Origin: Nautilus pompilius
Lineage: Eukaryota; Mollusca; Cephalopoda; Nautilida; Nautilidae
NCBI GenBank assembly: GCA_018389105.1
Contig: JACATO010000589.1
Location: 1,848,001-1,912,000, forward strand
Direction: 5' to 3'
Length of the DNA: 64,000 nucleotides
The stretch's first letter is position 1. The number at the start of each line of letters is the position of its first letter. A model generated the notes under the pieces. It searched no databases. It was not told the DNA's origin and was given only the letters and a program-made list of their open reading frames with translations. A program made the position numbers and the translations under genes. Shown in pieces: positions 1 through 10,783 of this stretch.

Positions 1-1249
1 TGTTAGAATCCCGATCAGATTCCGCTTGGTTTGACGAACCCTTTCCTGGGATGTTTTGTTCTAGCCGTTTCATACCAACCGCCTGATGGATTCACTCCCA
101 CGTCTGAAAATGAAGAAGTCTAGTAGCTCTTTCTGAGTACATTTGGCAGAGTTTCCGCGTGAAACCCTTGACTGGTTTGCTCTTTAAACTCCAAATCAAG
201 AGTTCCCAGCCGTACCTATTGTTCGCCGACGCTCTCGCCTTTTTGCTGACTGTTTTGAAATTTTCAAAGATCCCGACAGTCAGAGCGAGTGTTTGACAAG
301 AAGATCTTTCATAGAGATTAACTTTAAAAGTAAATTAAATGGAAAGCCGTAGTAATTTTAATTAATTAAGTAGTTTTTCTGCATATGGTTTGTTTTCCTT
401 AAAAGTATTGCGTGATAAATATTTGCTCAAAAACGTTTAGCGAATAAGTATGACAAAGGAGATTGTCTCCCTTCGTGCCTGCGAATAGACACAGGGCTCT
501 ATTTAAAGATTTGTTCAGTTTCGCGGAACAGCGGAAATTACCTTTAAATAAGCCGATAAATTCTTTTCTTAAGTACATAGACACCTGGAAACAATCTGCT
601 ATCACAGCTTTTAAAGAAAGATCTTTCCAAATCCATCCATAACACATTAAACCATTTATACCAAAAATCTCTTTTGTTAGTGTATAGTAAGAGACACAGA
701 AAAAGGGAGAGAGAGAGAATGCGCTTTTTGGCTACTGCTGAGCTTTGATACCCGATTTACTTGATTTTTTGGAAAGCTTTTTCTAATCTACACTGGTTTC
801 CAAAAATGAAGCAACAAACAAGAAAAAAAATAATTCCCAAAATGGTTAAAGTTTTATTCAACATATGATCATCACTAATTCTTCTTCGTGTAACACAAAT
901 TTCATCAAAGAAATGTGTAAGAGTGTATGGGGAAGCAGACAGAGCCAAATGCTGAAACAAGAAGCAACCCTAGCATAAAGAATGTAAACGATGAGTTAAA
1001 AGTATTTAATAGGAAAAGTGGTTCCCCCTGACGGCAATAAATGATCCACAGTGGCTTTGCTTGTTGCTTATAATCGTAGCAACGAGAGCAGTAAAGTCTT
1101 ATCAGAGAAATCTGCAGTGCTGAGCTTTGATTTTCTAAATGGTTAGAGACAACACGTTTTTTTCCAAAGTAAACCAATTATTCTTCTCTTTATGATCTAG
1201 TTTTAGGGGTTGTCATGGCAATAACATACGGTTAATGATTTTTTTGAAG
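1..1249. other. No recognisable gene (left edge)
   Basis: AT-rich non-coding sequence with scattered homopolymers and a short GA run near 708. Short open frames here show no family motifs or codon structure. It may be intron or upstream flank of the GPCR gene further right, but nothing in it proves this. Confidence 0.5.
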
Positions 1250-1700
1250 ATATTAGTCGACTACACGTATTCTATGTGGACGAGCGTTATCCTCCATTAA
1301 AGTGATATTATCTCCAACTGTACCTGCGTGCGCTTTTACATAGGGATTTAAAATCTCGTCTCTATATCTTATTACAGTCAGTTAAAAATCCAATAGATTC
1401 CTCCTTTCCTTAGCATCACACCTCCGCCACCGTAGTGATCCTTTTCCATGATGTTTGTGAGATGGTTGCATGTTCCATCTTCTCTCCAGATAATTACGCG
1501 CAGTGAATCAAATCAAAGAAAAATGTGGACTCATCAGTAACGACAACATGGCCTCAATCACATGATGCCCAAGCGACCTGTTTAACCGCTCGTGTTCACG
1601 GAGGCATATTAAGAAAATACACACCATGGGTAATGTCTCATAAAGCTTTTTTTAAAAATCAACCTGTTGCGTATGGTTCAGGCTGATACTATGTTCCTTG
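1250..1700 (-). mobile_element. Tc1-like transposase remnant
   Basis: Reading the minus strand gives decayed but recognisable Tc1-family transposase segments. Near 1700 is a sequence like the ETIRNRL motif of the second DNA-binding domain (SAxTIRNRL). Near 1540 is VVVTDES, matching the first catalytic Asp region (FTDES). Near 1350-1365 is YRDEIL, and at 1275-1292 is DNARPH, matching the second catalytic Asp. The segments are in different frames with several stops, so the gene is dead. The third catalytic acidic residue and the terminal inverted repeats were not located. Family assignment rests on the order and spacing of these motifs. Confidence 0.75.
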
Positions 1701-3589
1701 TGACCAGAGAGAAATCAGAAGCAAGTTAAGTCAGCAATGAATTTCTTTGTCAAGCCAAAATGGCACAGCCAAAATATTCCACACGTCTGTTCACATTTAG
1801 CCTTCCCCAACCCGAATTTGTGGCTATCCAGCGTCTGTCCTACGAATGGCTTTTTACCTTTTAGAATAATCTTCCACAGGAGCACATTTACCCATTTGGC
1901 AATATTTCACAATAAATATCCTACCAAAGCCAAACTGGATATGAAATAAAACCAGTTTTTTTCCTCGTCATTATATCAAATTAATTTAAATGTTTCTACA
2001 GTAAACTAATTTGCTTATTTGATAAAAGTTGCATTACATAAAGAAGAGTTTGTGTTCAACACAGTTTCTTTTGTTTATTGCTTAAATTTTTAGTTTATGA
2101 ATACTTCGTTCAGTTGGTCCTAAACATGCTAAATTCAGTCCCCTTTCCTGATAACTCCCGCGTGACTGAAACCAAACTTCTTTTATTTTTAATATGACAT
2201 GCTATGGTTTCTGTAGCAGCCCTTTTCACAAGATTTTCGCTGACTCACAAAATGCGTAATTCTCTCAAACAGCTGAACCCATCTTATTGCCAAAAAGCGA
2301 ATGTACTTATCATCGGTAATCTTTGTTGCGCGCGCGTGGCTCTAAATATAAATATCATTACCGACTTCATTGATTTAATAAAATTAAGAATTCATCAATG
2401 TTAGAAAAATCAGTAGTCAGGACTATGTTTTATCGTGGCAGAACACTAATTTTAGTTGATTTGCTTTTCATGGAGAAACATTGGTGGAATGGTCACGTTG
2501 CGTGAACAATGATTTATTAGCATGACGGTTGCAATAAAAGTGCATATTGCATGAATTAGTTTTTCCATGTGTTGTTTATAATTAACTGTGTCTAATAATT
2601 AGGTACTAAAGTTACGTTTTTGCTTTAAATCTGTCAATATTTTGCACAGTTACTTAGCATTAATACAAATAAAATGGTTGCCATAATTGTGCCACTCATC
2701 AATGGAAATTATGGGAAATGGTACGACAACAAACTGGGGATTTTCAAATAAAACCCGACTGTATGCCATCATGATGACGCCCATTCCAGTCGGGTTTCAG
2801 CTGAACGTTCTCTGGGTACAGTAACCTATATCTCTTTTCTAGTTTTGATCATCACGACCCCTTAAAGAAAATATCGCCGGCACGTTGGCAGTACACAGTA
2901 ATGTTATATATATATATATTTTTTTTAAATCTCGCTTTCTACTAGTGTACTAAAGATGTGAATCGATATAATGCCCAGTCCTAAAGCTATAGTCGTGACA
3001 AAAAGGACCATTAAGGATTGCTTTGAAAAATGCCAACTTTACCTTCGGGACAATGGCACAAAAGTCAGATCAAAGCGATCATCTTCCCTCGGAGGACACA
3101 AGTGTCGGCAGTGAAGAACAGGCTGAGGTTAAGAAGAACCGGTGCTGCGAGGTAAACGGATAGTTTCTTAAACTTTTGCCGCTAATGTTGCACCATTCTG
3201 CTAATGCACTCCATCGGCAATAGCTCGTTTCAGAGCCCTGAGACTCTGTGACGCTAATAAACAAGAATCTTTCAGATTAAGAATCAGCATGTGTAAAAAG
3301 AAAACGTTTTGTTCTTGAATAGATCCGAAAGCATGCTTAATGTAGTTAAAGAAAGTAAAGATTATTCAAACTTATTCTATTTTCTTACTGTTAGAACTAA
3401 TTAGAGGAAAGGCGAAAATTGGTCAGTTTACATTCTATATAATAAGCAATAACTTTGTTCTTATCTCGATATCGTTCAACTATTCAGCAGCAACTTGAAT
3501 TCGTTGTGGTAACCAGCATCTCAGCCTATGAAAATATGAATTTGTGATGTTATACTAGACATAGGTCTTATGTGGTTTCTGCAAAATAT
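1701..3589. other. No recognisable gene
   Basis: AT-rich non-coding DNA. The only structure I see is an inverted repeat at 2751-2797, listed separately. Short open frames have no recognisable motifs. Confidence 0.5.
2751..2797. repeat. Nested inverted repeat (hairpin)
   Basis: The arm AAACCCGACTG (2751-2761) is the exact reverse complement of CAGTCGGGTTT (2787-2797). The 25-nt loop contains a second self-complementary segment, CATCATGATG. It is not followed by a T-run and lies in no recognised gene. Its function is unknown and it may be a relic of a transposon end. Confidence 0.7.
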
Positions 3590-3622
3590 TAGGTTGCTAT
3601 AAATGTTTTGTCTGTTTTTTTT
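3590..3622. repeat. Mariner copy 1, left terminal inverted repeat
   Basis: Begins at a TA target dinucleotide and pairs imperfectly with 4606-4638. The two ends share the pattern TTAG-TCG/GCT-TA-AAA-GTTTTGTC-GTTTTT typical of mariner termini. Confidence 0.8.
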
Positions 3623-4605
3623 ACCGCAACAATGATACTCCATATCGCTGCTGAATGTGAAGTTTATTAGTCAAAGTAAGTTCCATTACAATGAATGCAC
3701 TTTTTCAACACGAGGACGAGCGCTGTCGTGGAGCAGGATTCGGCCTCTTCGATTCATCAATGCCAGCTGTTGTTTGGAGAGTTTCTGATGAACAACGTTA
3801 AATTCACAACGGTACCTTTCAGCTGTGATGGTTTTGCCAGGTTGCAAGAAGTTATAGTGAGTGACACCAGTTGCAGTCCACCAGACAGTGACCATGGCCT
3901 TCTTTGGGTGGAGGCTGGGTTTTGGAATGTGGTTAGGCACCTTGTCTCTGTCGAGCCACTATGCTTATGTTTGCGACTGTCGTAGAGGATCCATTTTTCA
4001 TCACACGTAATGATTCGGTCAAGAAATGGGTCATTTTTGTTTCTTATGACAAGCAAAGAGCAGATCTCCAATCGATGATTTTGTCGTTGATCATTCAACT
4101 CGTGAGGCACCCACTTGTCAAGCTGTTTAACTTTTTCACCTTGCCTATTACGTCATGGATTCCGGGAAACAGTTGCAGTGTTTATTTCAAGCTCTCCAGC
4201 AATTTCTCGCACTCTTTTTCTTGGATCGGCTTCAAATGAAGCTTTCAGACTGTCATCATCACTGCATGTTACGTTCATTATCTTCAAGGCTCACATCTCC
4301 TGATAGAAACTTTTAAAACCATCGTTGTACTGTTTGCTCATTTGCTGTGTTCTTACCCCATGCTTGCTTGATGTTCCGAGTTCCCCCGCTCGCTCTGTGA
4401 CCTAGTTTGAACTCATGAAGCAAAATGGCACCTTAAACGTTTCTATCCATGCTTCACTCAGAACCCTGAAACAAATATACATTTTATGATTTTTAAAAAG
4501 GTAAGTTAGCATAATGTGCGCCAAAGCACACATTACAAAACGATATCTAATTTAACTACATACACCTTCACAAGAATGAAAAAAATGAACCCCAAATTAA
4601 CATAA

Positions 4606-4638
4606 TATAAAAACCGACAAAACTTTTGTAACGATCTA
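4606..4638. repeat. Mariner copy 1, right terminal inverted repeat
   Basis: Reverse complement begins TTAGATCGTTACAAAAG and pairs with the left end at 3590. It ends on a TA dinucleotide, as expected for mariner insertion. Confidence 0.8.
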
Positions 4639-4875
4639 ATAGTTTGTCAAAAACGCACTTTCTCTTTTTCTAATGGTGCTTAAATAAGGTAAACATGTTG
4701 CACCCTAGAAGAGATTGGCATTGATATTTGTTTTCTAAAAATGATGAGAAAAAAACTGCACATATGAGATTAGAACTGAAATCATATCTTTGCATATAAT
4801 GAGAAGAACGGTACAGAATTCGTTCCCAATTCATTATTCATGGAAACACTCTTCATTTTACAAACTGCGCGTGGG

Positions 4876-4897
4876 GGAGAGAGAGAGAGAGAGAGAA
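4876..4897. repeat. (GA)n microsatellite
   Basis: Short pure GA dinucleotide run, like the longer GA tracts elsewhere in the window. Confidence 0.9.
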
Positions 4898-4987
4898 GTT
4901 GGCTGTGGTTTGTTTTGTTTTGAGGTGATAATAAACTTTCGTCTACTTCCAAATTATCTCAAGTGACAGTACACAAGAATTGTGCAG

Positions 4988-5152
4988 GTTCCCCTGGGGA
5001 ATGAGCGGGTGAACATTACTAAGGCCAGCCATGCTGTCTATTCTTTCAACAGTACAGCAGGTAGAACAACCCAGATTCCCCAGACACTGCTAGATGCGCC
5101 TTTTGCAGCTACTGGTAATGATGTGATGGAACCTGCCGCTGGCGGACGTTAG
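4988..5152 (+). other. Possible orphan exon, low support
   Basis: A 54-codon open stretch directly after a possible acceptor (TTGTGCAG at 4980-4987). It begins VPLGNERVNITKASHAVYSF and closes with TAG at 5150-5152. It is clearly less AT-rich than its surroundings, which is why I list it. The acceptor has no strong pyrimidine tract, no partner exon was found, and I do not recognise the protein. It could equally be part of an unrecognised repeat. Confidence 0.15.
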
Positions 5153-8100
5153 CCAGTACCCTCTTTGTAGAGCCGTGTGGTGGCCTACCATGACTTCTGT
5201 TTACTGAAAAATTACGAATAATTATTTAAGTACTGTTTAATGTCTCTTTCTATATAATCAACATTCCCTCCTTTTTATCAGTATAAATGTATGTTTATAA
5301 AATTACTGGTGTTATTTTACCTATTTACTTTTTGACTTTGACGAAAATCTCTTATAAACTCAATTTCCTTTTTAATATAAATAGGAATTATGGCACAGAC
5401 AACAACTCCATCTGGTGTCTTAGTAACACATTATTCCAGCATTACGTAATCTGCTAACACATTGGACAGCCTAGGTGACATAGGGCAGACTTAGGATTTT
5501 CACCATCCTTTTGGAATAAAAAGAAAGCGGCTCTTTTCAAAGACCTGTTATGTTCTTAAAATGTTCATAAACTATTTAATGTGGGTGTGTGTACGATGGC
5601 GATGATTGGCGATTCATCTTATTGAAACACAGCTTCTCGTCTACACGTTTTCGAACCCATATGTGGTAATGTACACGTAACTAACCATGCGCGCTGATAT
5701 ATGTATAAAACATGGAATGCTCCCTTTGCCAGACCGGAATCGGATATTCACTTAATTACTCCGAAATTTTGATTTATGTTTCCTAATTATTAATTCATCA
5801 TATTTTTGTAGCTTATAAGCGATGAAATTTCTTTTTTGCTCTACAAATTCTTCTCTATAAACGCTTATAAAAACCTTTGCTGTTTTCATTAGTTACTTTC
5901 ATCCAAATTTTGAAAATAACACGCAACATGGTTTTCTTTTGTTTAAGCAATTCTGATTTAAAATAATGTTACCGATAGAAACAATAAAACCGGATACATT
6001 TTTAAATGAAAACGTCTTGAGTGACCACTGCTCCAGTATCCAATTATTGATGGGTCCATTATGTAACATCGTTAACAGTAATATGCAAACTTATAACTTC
6101 ATTATTCGTGATATGTTGGACCATTTCATTGTTGAATCCAGAATTATTACTGGCTGTGTCTGTAATTATTTTTTGTTGAACCCTAATTTGCTAGATTATT
6201 ATTGCTGCAGCCCGCTTCTTTTGGTTTTAAATTTTCTTTTCATCTTTCACTTGATTTAAACTTCTCTTCTCTCTTCCCTCTAAAATCAAATACATAAAAC
6301 GTAAAGGTTTGTATAGCCTTTTAAATCCTTAGTCTAGCATAGGTTTGGTGATGACGTTAACTAACTTACGGCCCTGCGTTTTCAGGAATTTTTAAATGTA
6401 GTTGATACGCTAAAAATTCCTTAGAAACCAAATGAAAAAAAAAAATTAAAGGCCTTTCAAAGCAAGAAGCTAAATATCATTTGCTATGTCACGATATCAG
6501 GCTACAAGGCAATAATTTAAAAACTCAGTTATATCATGCTAAAATCCGATGCAAAGAGAGACAGATAAATAGGCAGAGATCAGGGTGAGTTTCAAATCAG
6601 ACATTTATTACGGATGAGTTGTCACGACATTGCGAATGTGAAATTTGACGAAAATCATCAAGTGACTTATTTTTAAAGTCGATAAAAACCTCGTAGTATA
6701 ACAAAAAAAAAACACCTAAAATAAAACAGCTTTTCATAAGATTATTGGAAAATAAAGTATTTTTAGTGCAAAAAAGAGAAAAGAATATAATTAGGGAGCT
6801 AAAATATTTGTTACTTGGTTTAGGGAAGAGAGAATCTGGATGATCTGACTCCTGTACAGTTTTTTTTTACGGTTGCAGGACTTACAAAAGAAAAGTAATT
6901 TAGTATATTTTTGCAGTAAATATGTATACATCGATCTTGCATAAATAATTTCTTAAAAGGGGTTTGGCTAAAATGGTATTCTTTTGTTTTAGTTACTTAA
7001 AGAGCACATACACCTTTTAAAAAACTGTGACGTACGATATTTTTTTTTTCATCGAAAACACAGTTCGATCTATTGGGACGCGGTGATTTAAGGTAAACTG
7101 TTTTAAAATCTTCCACCGGCATCACCGCTGTTAGTTTCTGCTAGCAATCGATGCGTCAGGATGTGTCGTCGACAACAGCGTCGGCGCGCGGAGATATTCT
7201 TCTTTTAAAATTCAAACCTTTTCAGCTTTTTCTTAATCTTGTTAGTTTTTTTTTTTTGTTTTGCTGAAATTTCCATTTCAAATTAAATATGTCAATGGAA
7301 AGGAATGCAAAGATCCTAACATTATTAGAAAGTCATTTTAAGGCATCAATAAATGTCATCTTTAATGCAAATAAATGTCACGAAAATCCGGAGTTGCCAT
7401 TCTTTGCCAGACTCGGTAAATAAGAGATTTTAACCAATGTAATACAATTAGTTTTAAGTACCACTTTCTAAAAATGTATAATTTTTATATAGTACTGCGA
7501 TTTCTAAATTGATGTCAACCAGTCCAAAGTGAGTTTTTAAAAATGTCTGTTATTTATTTAAAATCAATTTAAATCTTAAGCTTTTTAAAGTTTTTGAAAA
7601 ACCACCTACTACTCTCAGGACATTTTCCGTAAAACACAGTGCCAATATTCTTTTTAGGTTTAATATACTTTTATTTTCACGATTTAAAAAAAATGTTTTG
7701 CTTTTATATATACATTTTTTTTTTTTTTTTTACTTTCGATCAGTATTTTTTAATATAAATTTGTGCAGTAATTCAAATATGGAAATAAACGTCATTGGAA
7801 TTTATATTGTTGTGTTTAAGAGCTTTGACAATCGAATTAAACGCTATTAAGTAGATTTGTAAAGTAAAGTACACAGCTCCACGTTAAAGCTTGGTAATGT
7901 TTGCTAACAGGATTGTGTGTGACAAGTGTAAGCATTGCGAACTAGGCAAAATATTCTATTAGAATCATTGCAAAATTTGCTGTTGAGAACGCGGTTATTT
8001 CTTCTAAGTCCGCGATAACGTCTGCTATTGCAAACATGGCCAATTAATTCTATAAAAACGCGGCCAGTTCTATTAATGATGCAAAAACAAAAAAATCGTC

Positions 8101-8865
8101 TTATAAAACAAGAGACAGAACAGTTTCTAACGTCGATTTACAATTTCTGCACCAGAATTTCTAATAGATATTTGTCCTTTTATTTTCATTATTTCCTGTG
8201 GACGTCCCTTCGTCTACTTTGCTGGTAGGCACTAAACCAATATCATCTGATTGTTTACCATGTCTAATCCCGTATAATTTAGAAAAAAGAACAAGTATGG
8301 TTTCAATCCATCTGGCTGTTGAGTTTAGTTAATTTAAATTTGCTTCGTGATTGGCCGAGGGAAGAAGGAAATCACAGAAAACCTTGCCAGTTCTACATAA
8401 AATATATGCTAATTTCTGTCTAACTACAAGTGAGAACCAGAAAATACGATAACATTTTTTAAATGTTACTCGGTAAGCATATAACTTCTTATAATTATTC
8501 AATCTTTAGTTGGAATGTCAGGTGTTGGCACTGTGAATAATACTATAAGAATATTAGACTTTGAAAAGTTTGACCACTTTATTATCTGTTTCTTAAAACT
8601 CATTTTGCTTTTAATTTTTAAATTCAAATAATTTTTCGCAATTAAAATAATGAGGGGTTTTTTGGCTTTGGAAACGAAGAAATACTTTAAGCGTCAACTG
8701 AGCGCTGTATTACCTTTCGGAATTTAAAACAGCTGTTCTGGTCGTGATTTTCTGATCAACATCCGTTTCTTGTTACTTAAATGTCAGTTGTTTGTTTACG
8801 TCGTAGATTCCATCAAACTCACGCACCATGCGAAAAAATATTACCTCTGCTTCTCCTGTTCTCAG

Positions 8866-9068
8866 GTCCACAAAGAAGTCGGCGAGAAAAAGAAGGCTTA
8901 CTGGTGCGTCAATGAATGGAGTCAGGTCATCTTCTCCAAACTCTACGAGTTCTACATGCTCTGCATTATACTGATGTTTCCCGTTTCCATCATGTCGTTT
9001 GCGTACGCCAGCATTTGCAAGGAGCTGTGGGCTGTAAGCTTCACGAGGTCAGCCATGCAGAGAGGAGA
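8866..9068 (+). CDS. Class A GPCR (neuropeptide receptor type), ECL2-TM5 exon
   Basis: An internal exon encoding about 67 residues of a rhodopsin-like receptor in the plasma membrane. It opens with VHKEVGEKKKAYWCVNEWS, where the Cys is the expected extracellular-loop-2 partner of the TM3 disulfide. TM5 follows (LYEFYMLCIILMFPVSIMSF), with the conserved TM5 proline and a tyrosine, then the start of intracellular loop 3 (CKELWAV...RSAMQRG). The acceptor is TTCTCCTGTTCTCAG ending at 8865 and the donor is GTAAGT at 9069. The exon begins in phase 0 and ends after two bases of a Glu codon that the exon at 17607 completes. The loop and TM5 pattern fit peptide-activated receptors of the QRFP/trissin/galanin/CCK group, but I cannot name the ligand. 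Exons for TM1-TM4 were not found. Confidence 0.9.
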
Positions 9069-10410
9069 GTAAGTCCATGTTGGAGTTTCGTTGGCGGATA
9101 GCTCTGGCTCGAACTCTTTTCTAGTTATTATTCTGGCAGGATTCCCTTCATGAGGTTTAGCAGCCAATTAAAACGGGAAGAAAGAAGCATCATCTGCTTG
9201 CGTTGACAGCAAATAAGATGTCAGTCATTACGTTATAACTGTCTCTTTCGGTTTTGGTAACAGCAGTGTTAACAAAATGCTTTACACTATCAGAAACGTT
9301 TGCAAAATATTAGTGCCCAATAATAATTTTTTGCAGATTGGAAACAGTGATGCCAACGTTTTCATAAAATCCATTTTTTTTTTATTTTTAATGTCAAAAA
9401 TAACATTTAAAATTAATTAAGGGATTAAACTTGGCTATCAGTTGCGTTCTGTTTTTTTTCTTTCGGTAAAGCTCCATTCTTAATCTGTGTTCCTCCCTTA
9501 GACCTGTTATCCAATATTTCTTTAAAAAAAAAAAAAACAGCCTAAACTAATTCAGCGAAAACTAATCAAGTTTTACATTAATGAGTGCACGTGTTATTTT
9601 GGTGTTTAGTGTAGAATCACGGCCCTGGATACGGTAAAGTCCTGCCATTTAGTGTCACATTAAACAATGTCTAAAACTAAATAAGCAGTCACGATTAACC
9701 TAGAATTTCGTATGAAATAGTCATTATTTTCAAAAATAGCAAGTCCTAACTATATTCCACGTAAATTCATTGAACACAATTGGAGTAACAATTACTGTAT
9801 AACAGAACGTTTTATTACTAACCATTTTCAACCAAATGCAAAGGTGTGTTTTTACGAATTACCTGATAATGATGGCGTGACTGTAATTCATTCGGTAGAA
9901 GCCGCAGGAATCTTTGAAAATTATATATTTAACCAGGTAAAGTTATGTCAGTGACTTGATTTTTGCTTCCACCAATGCTTTTGTCGTTGTTTAGGCTGCC
10001 TTTGATTGTTATCCTTCTGTAGTTTGCCCTTATTCAAAGGCAGTCTCGTGATACATCTTATAATGTGGCAGGAATAAAAAGGAGTCATGAAAGGGATCTT
10101 TACTCAGAAGGCTTTAGCTCACGTAGCAAACCTGATTGTCATGGTGGCGTCCGCTTCCGAGTAGCATTTCATTTTGCTAATTTCGGTGGTCGTGTATGTG
10201 GGCGTGTACTCACACCGCGATTTTAAATAAAACAAAAACAGAAGAAGCATTTAGAGTTGTAGTCGGAATAGATTGAGAAACGTTTGTGCAAAGCGAATGT
10301 CAAACCACCCCATCCTGCAAACCGGGACAACTTAATATCCGTGGCTTCATCAGAAATCTTCCGCCCTCTAGTCCACTGAAAGGTAAAATACTACCCCTAG
10401 GTATTACTAA

Positions 10411-10428
10411 TATATATATATATATATA
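10411..10428. repeat. (TA)n microsatellite
   Basis: Pure TA dinucleotide run inside the GPCR intron. Confidence 0.85.
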
Positions 10429-10743
10429 ATTCTATTATCAGATTCAATGTTTCCATTTCAGGGCTTAATATTTTACCAAAAATAATCCAATTACTCTTTT
10501 ACTAGTATCAGAAATTATTGCAAATAAAAAAGATAATTTGATTTTATTTCTTTTGTAAGTTATAAATAGCTGCTTAATTTCTAACAACTTGAGCCTTCCA
10601 AAGTATAACTGGAGTTCAGCAGCAACCTAGTTCAGTCTCACGCAAGAAAAAGGCTTATTTTAGACCAGTTCTCTGCTCGCATTTTCCCATATTCCAGTAC
10701 TGAAAGAAAAACAAATAAATTTATAGTTATGTAAATAAATAAT

Positions 10744-10744
<1 letters not shown>

Positions 10745-10782
<38 letters not shown>
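10745..10782. repeat. (TTA)n microsatellite
   Basis: About 12-13 perfect TTA/ATT units inside the GPCR intron. Confidence 0.95.

Positions 10783-10783
<1 letters not shown>

Larger units (their letters stand above)
3590..4638 (-). mobile_element. Mariner element, copy 1, C-terminal deletion
   Basis: A mariner-family DNA transposon bounded by TA dinucleotides, with imperfect terminal inverted repeats of about 30 bp. The left end starts TAGGTTGCTATAAATGTTTT and the right end, reverse-complemented, starts TAGATCGTTACAAAAGTTTT. The minus strand encodes degenerate mariner transposase. The N-terminal helix-turn-helix region (LHEFKLGH, then SGDVSLEDNER) is near 4440-4290. The linker motif VPHELND is near 4110, and the first catalytic Asp is in TCDEKW (Asp codon near 4002). 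WWTATGVTHYN follows at about 3880, and the second Asp is in LLHDSARP (about 3727). The usual YSPDLAPSDYHLF block with the third Asp is missing: sequence jumps from RPRVEK to the 3' untranslated part. Stops and frameshifts make it non-autonomous. It is the same family as the copy at 56235-57245. Confidence 0.9.
4639..8865. other. Non-coding, probable upstream GPCR intron
   Basis: AT-rich sequence with many homopolymer runs. Because the exon at 8866 starts with an acceptor and encodes from extracellular loop 2 onward, this stretch is probably the intron upstream of it. The open frame at 5966-6259 has no recognisable motifs and I treat it as chance. Apart from the GA run at 4876 and the doubtful exon at 4988, I see nothing. 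Confidence 0.45.
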
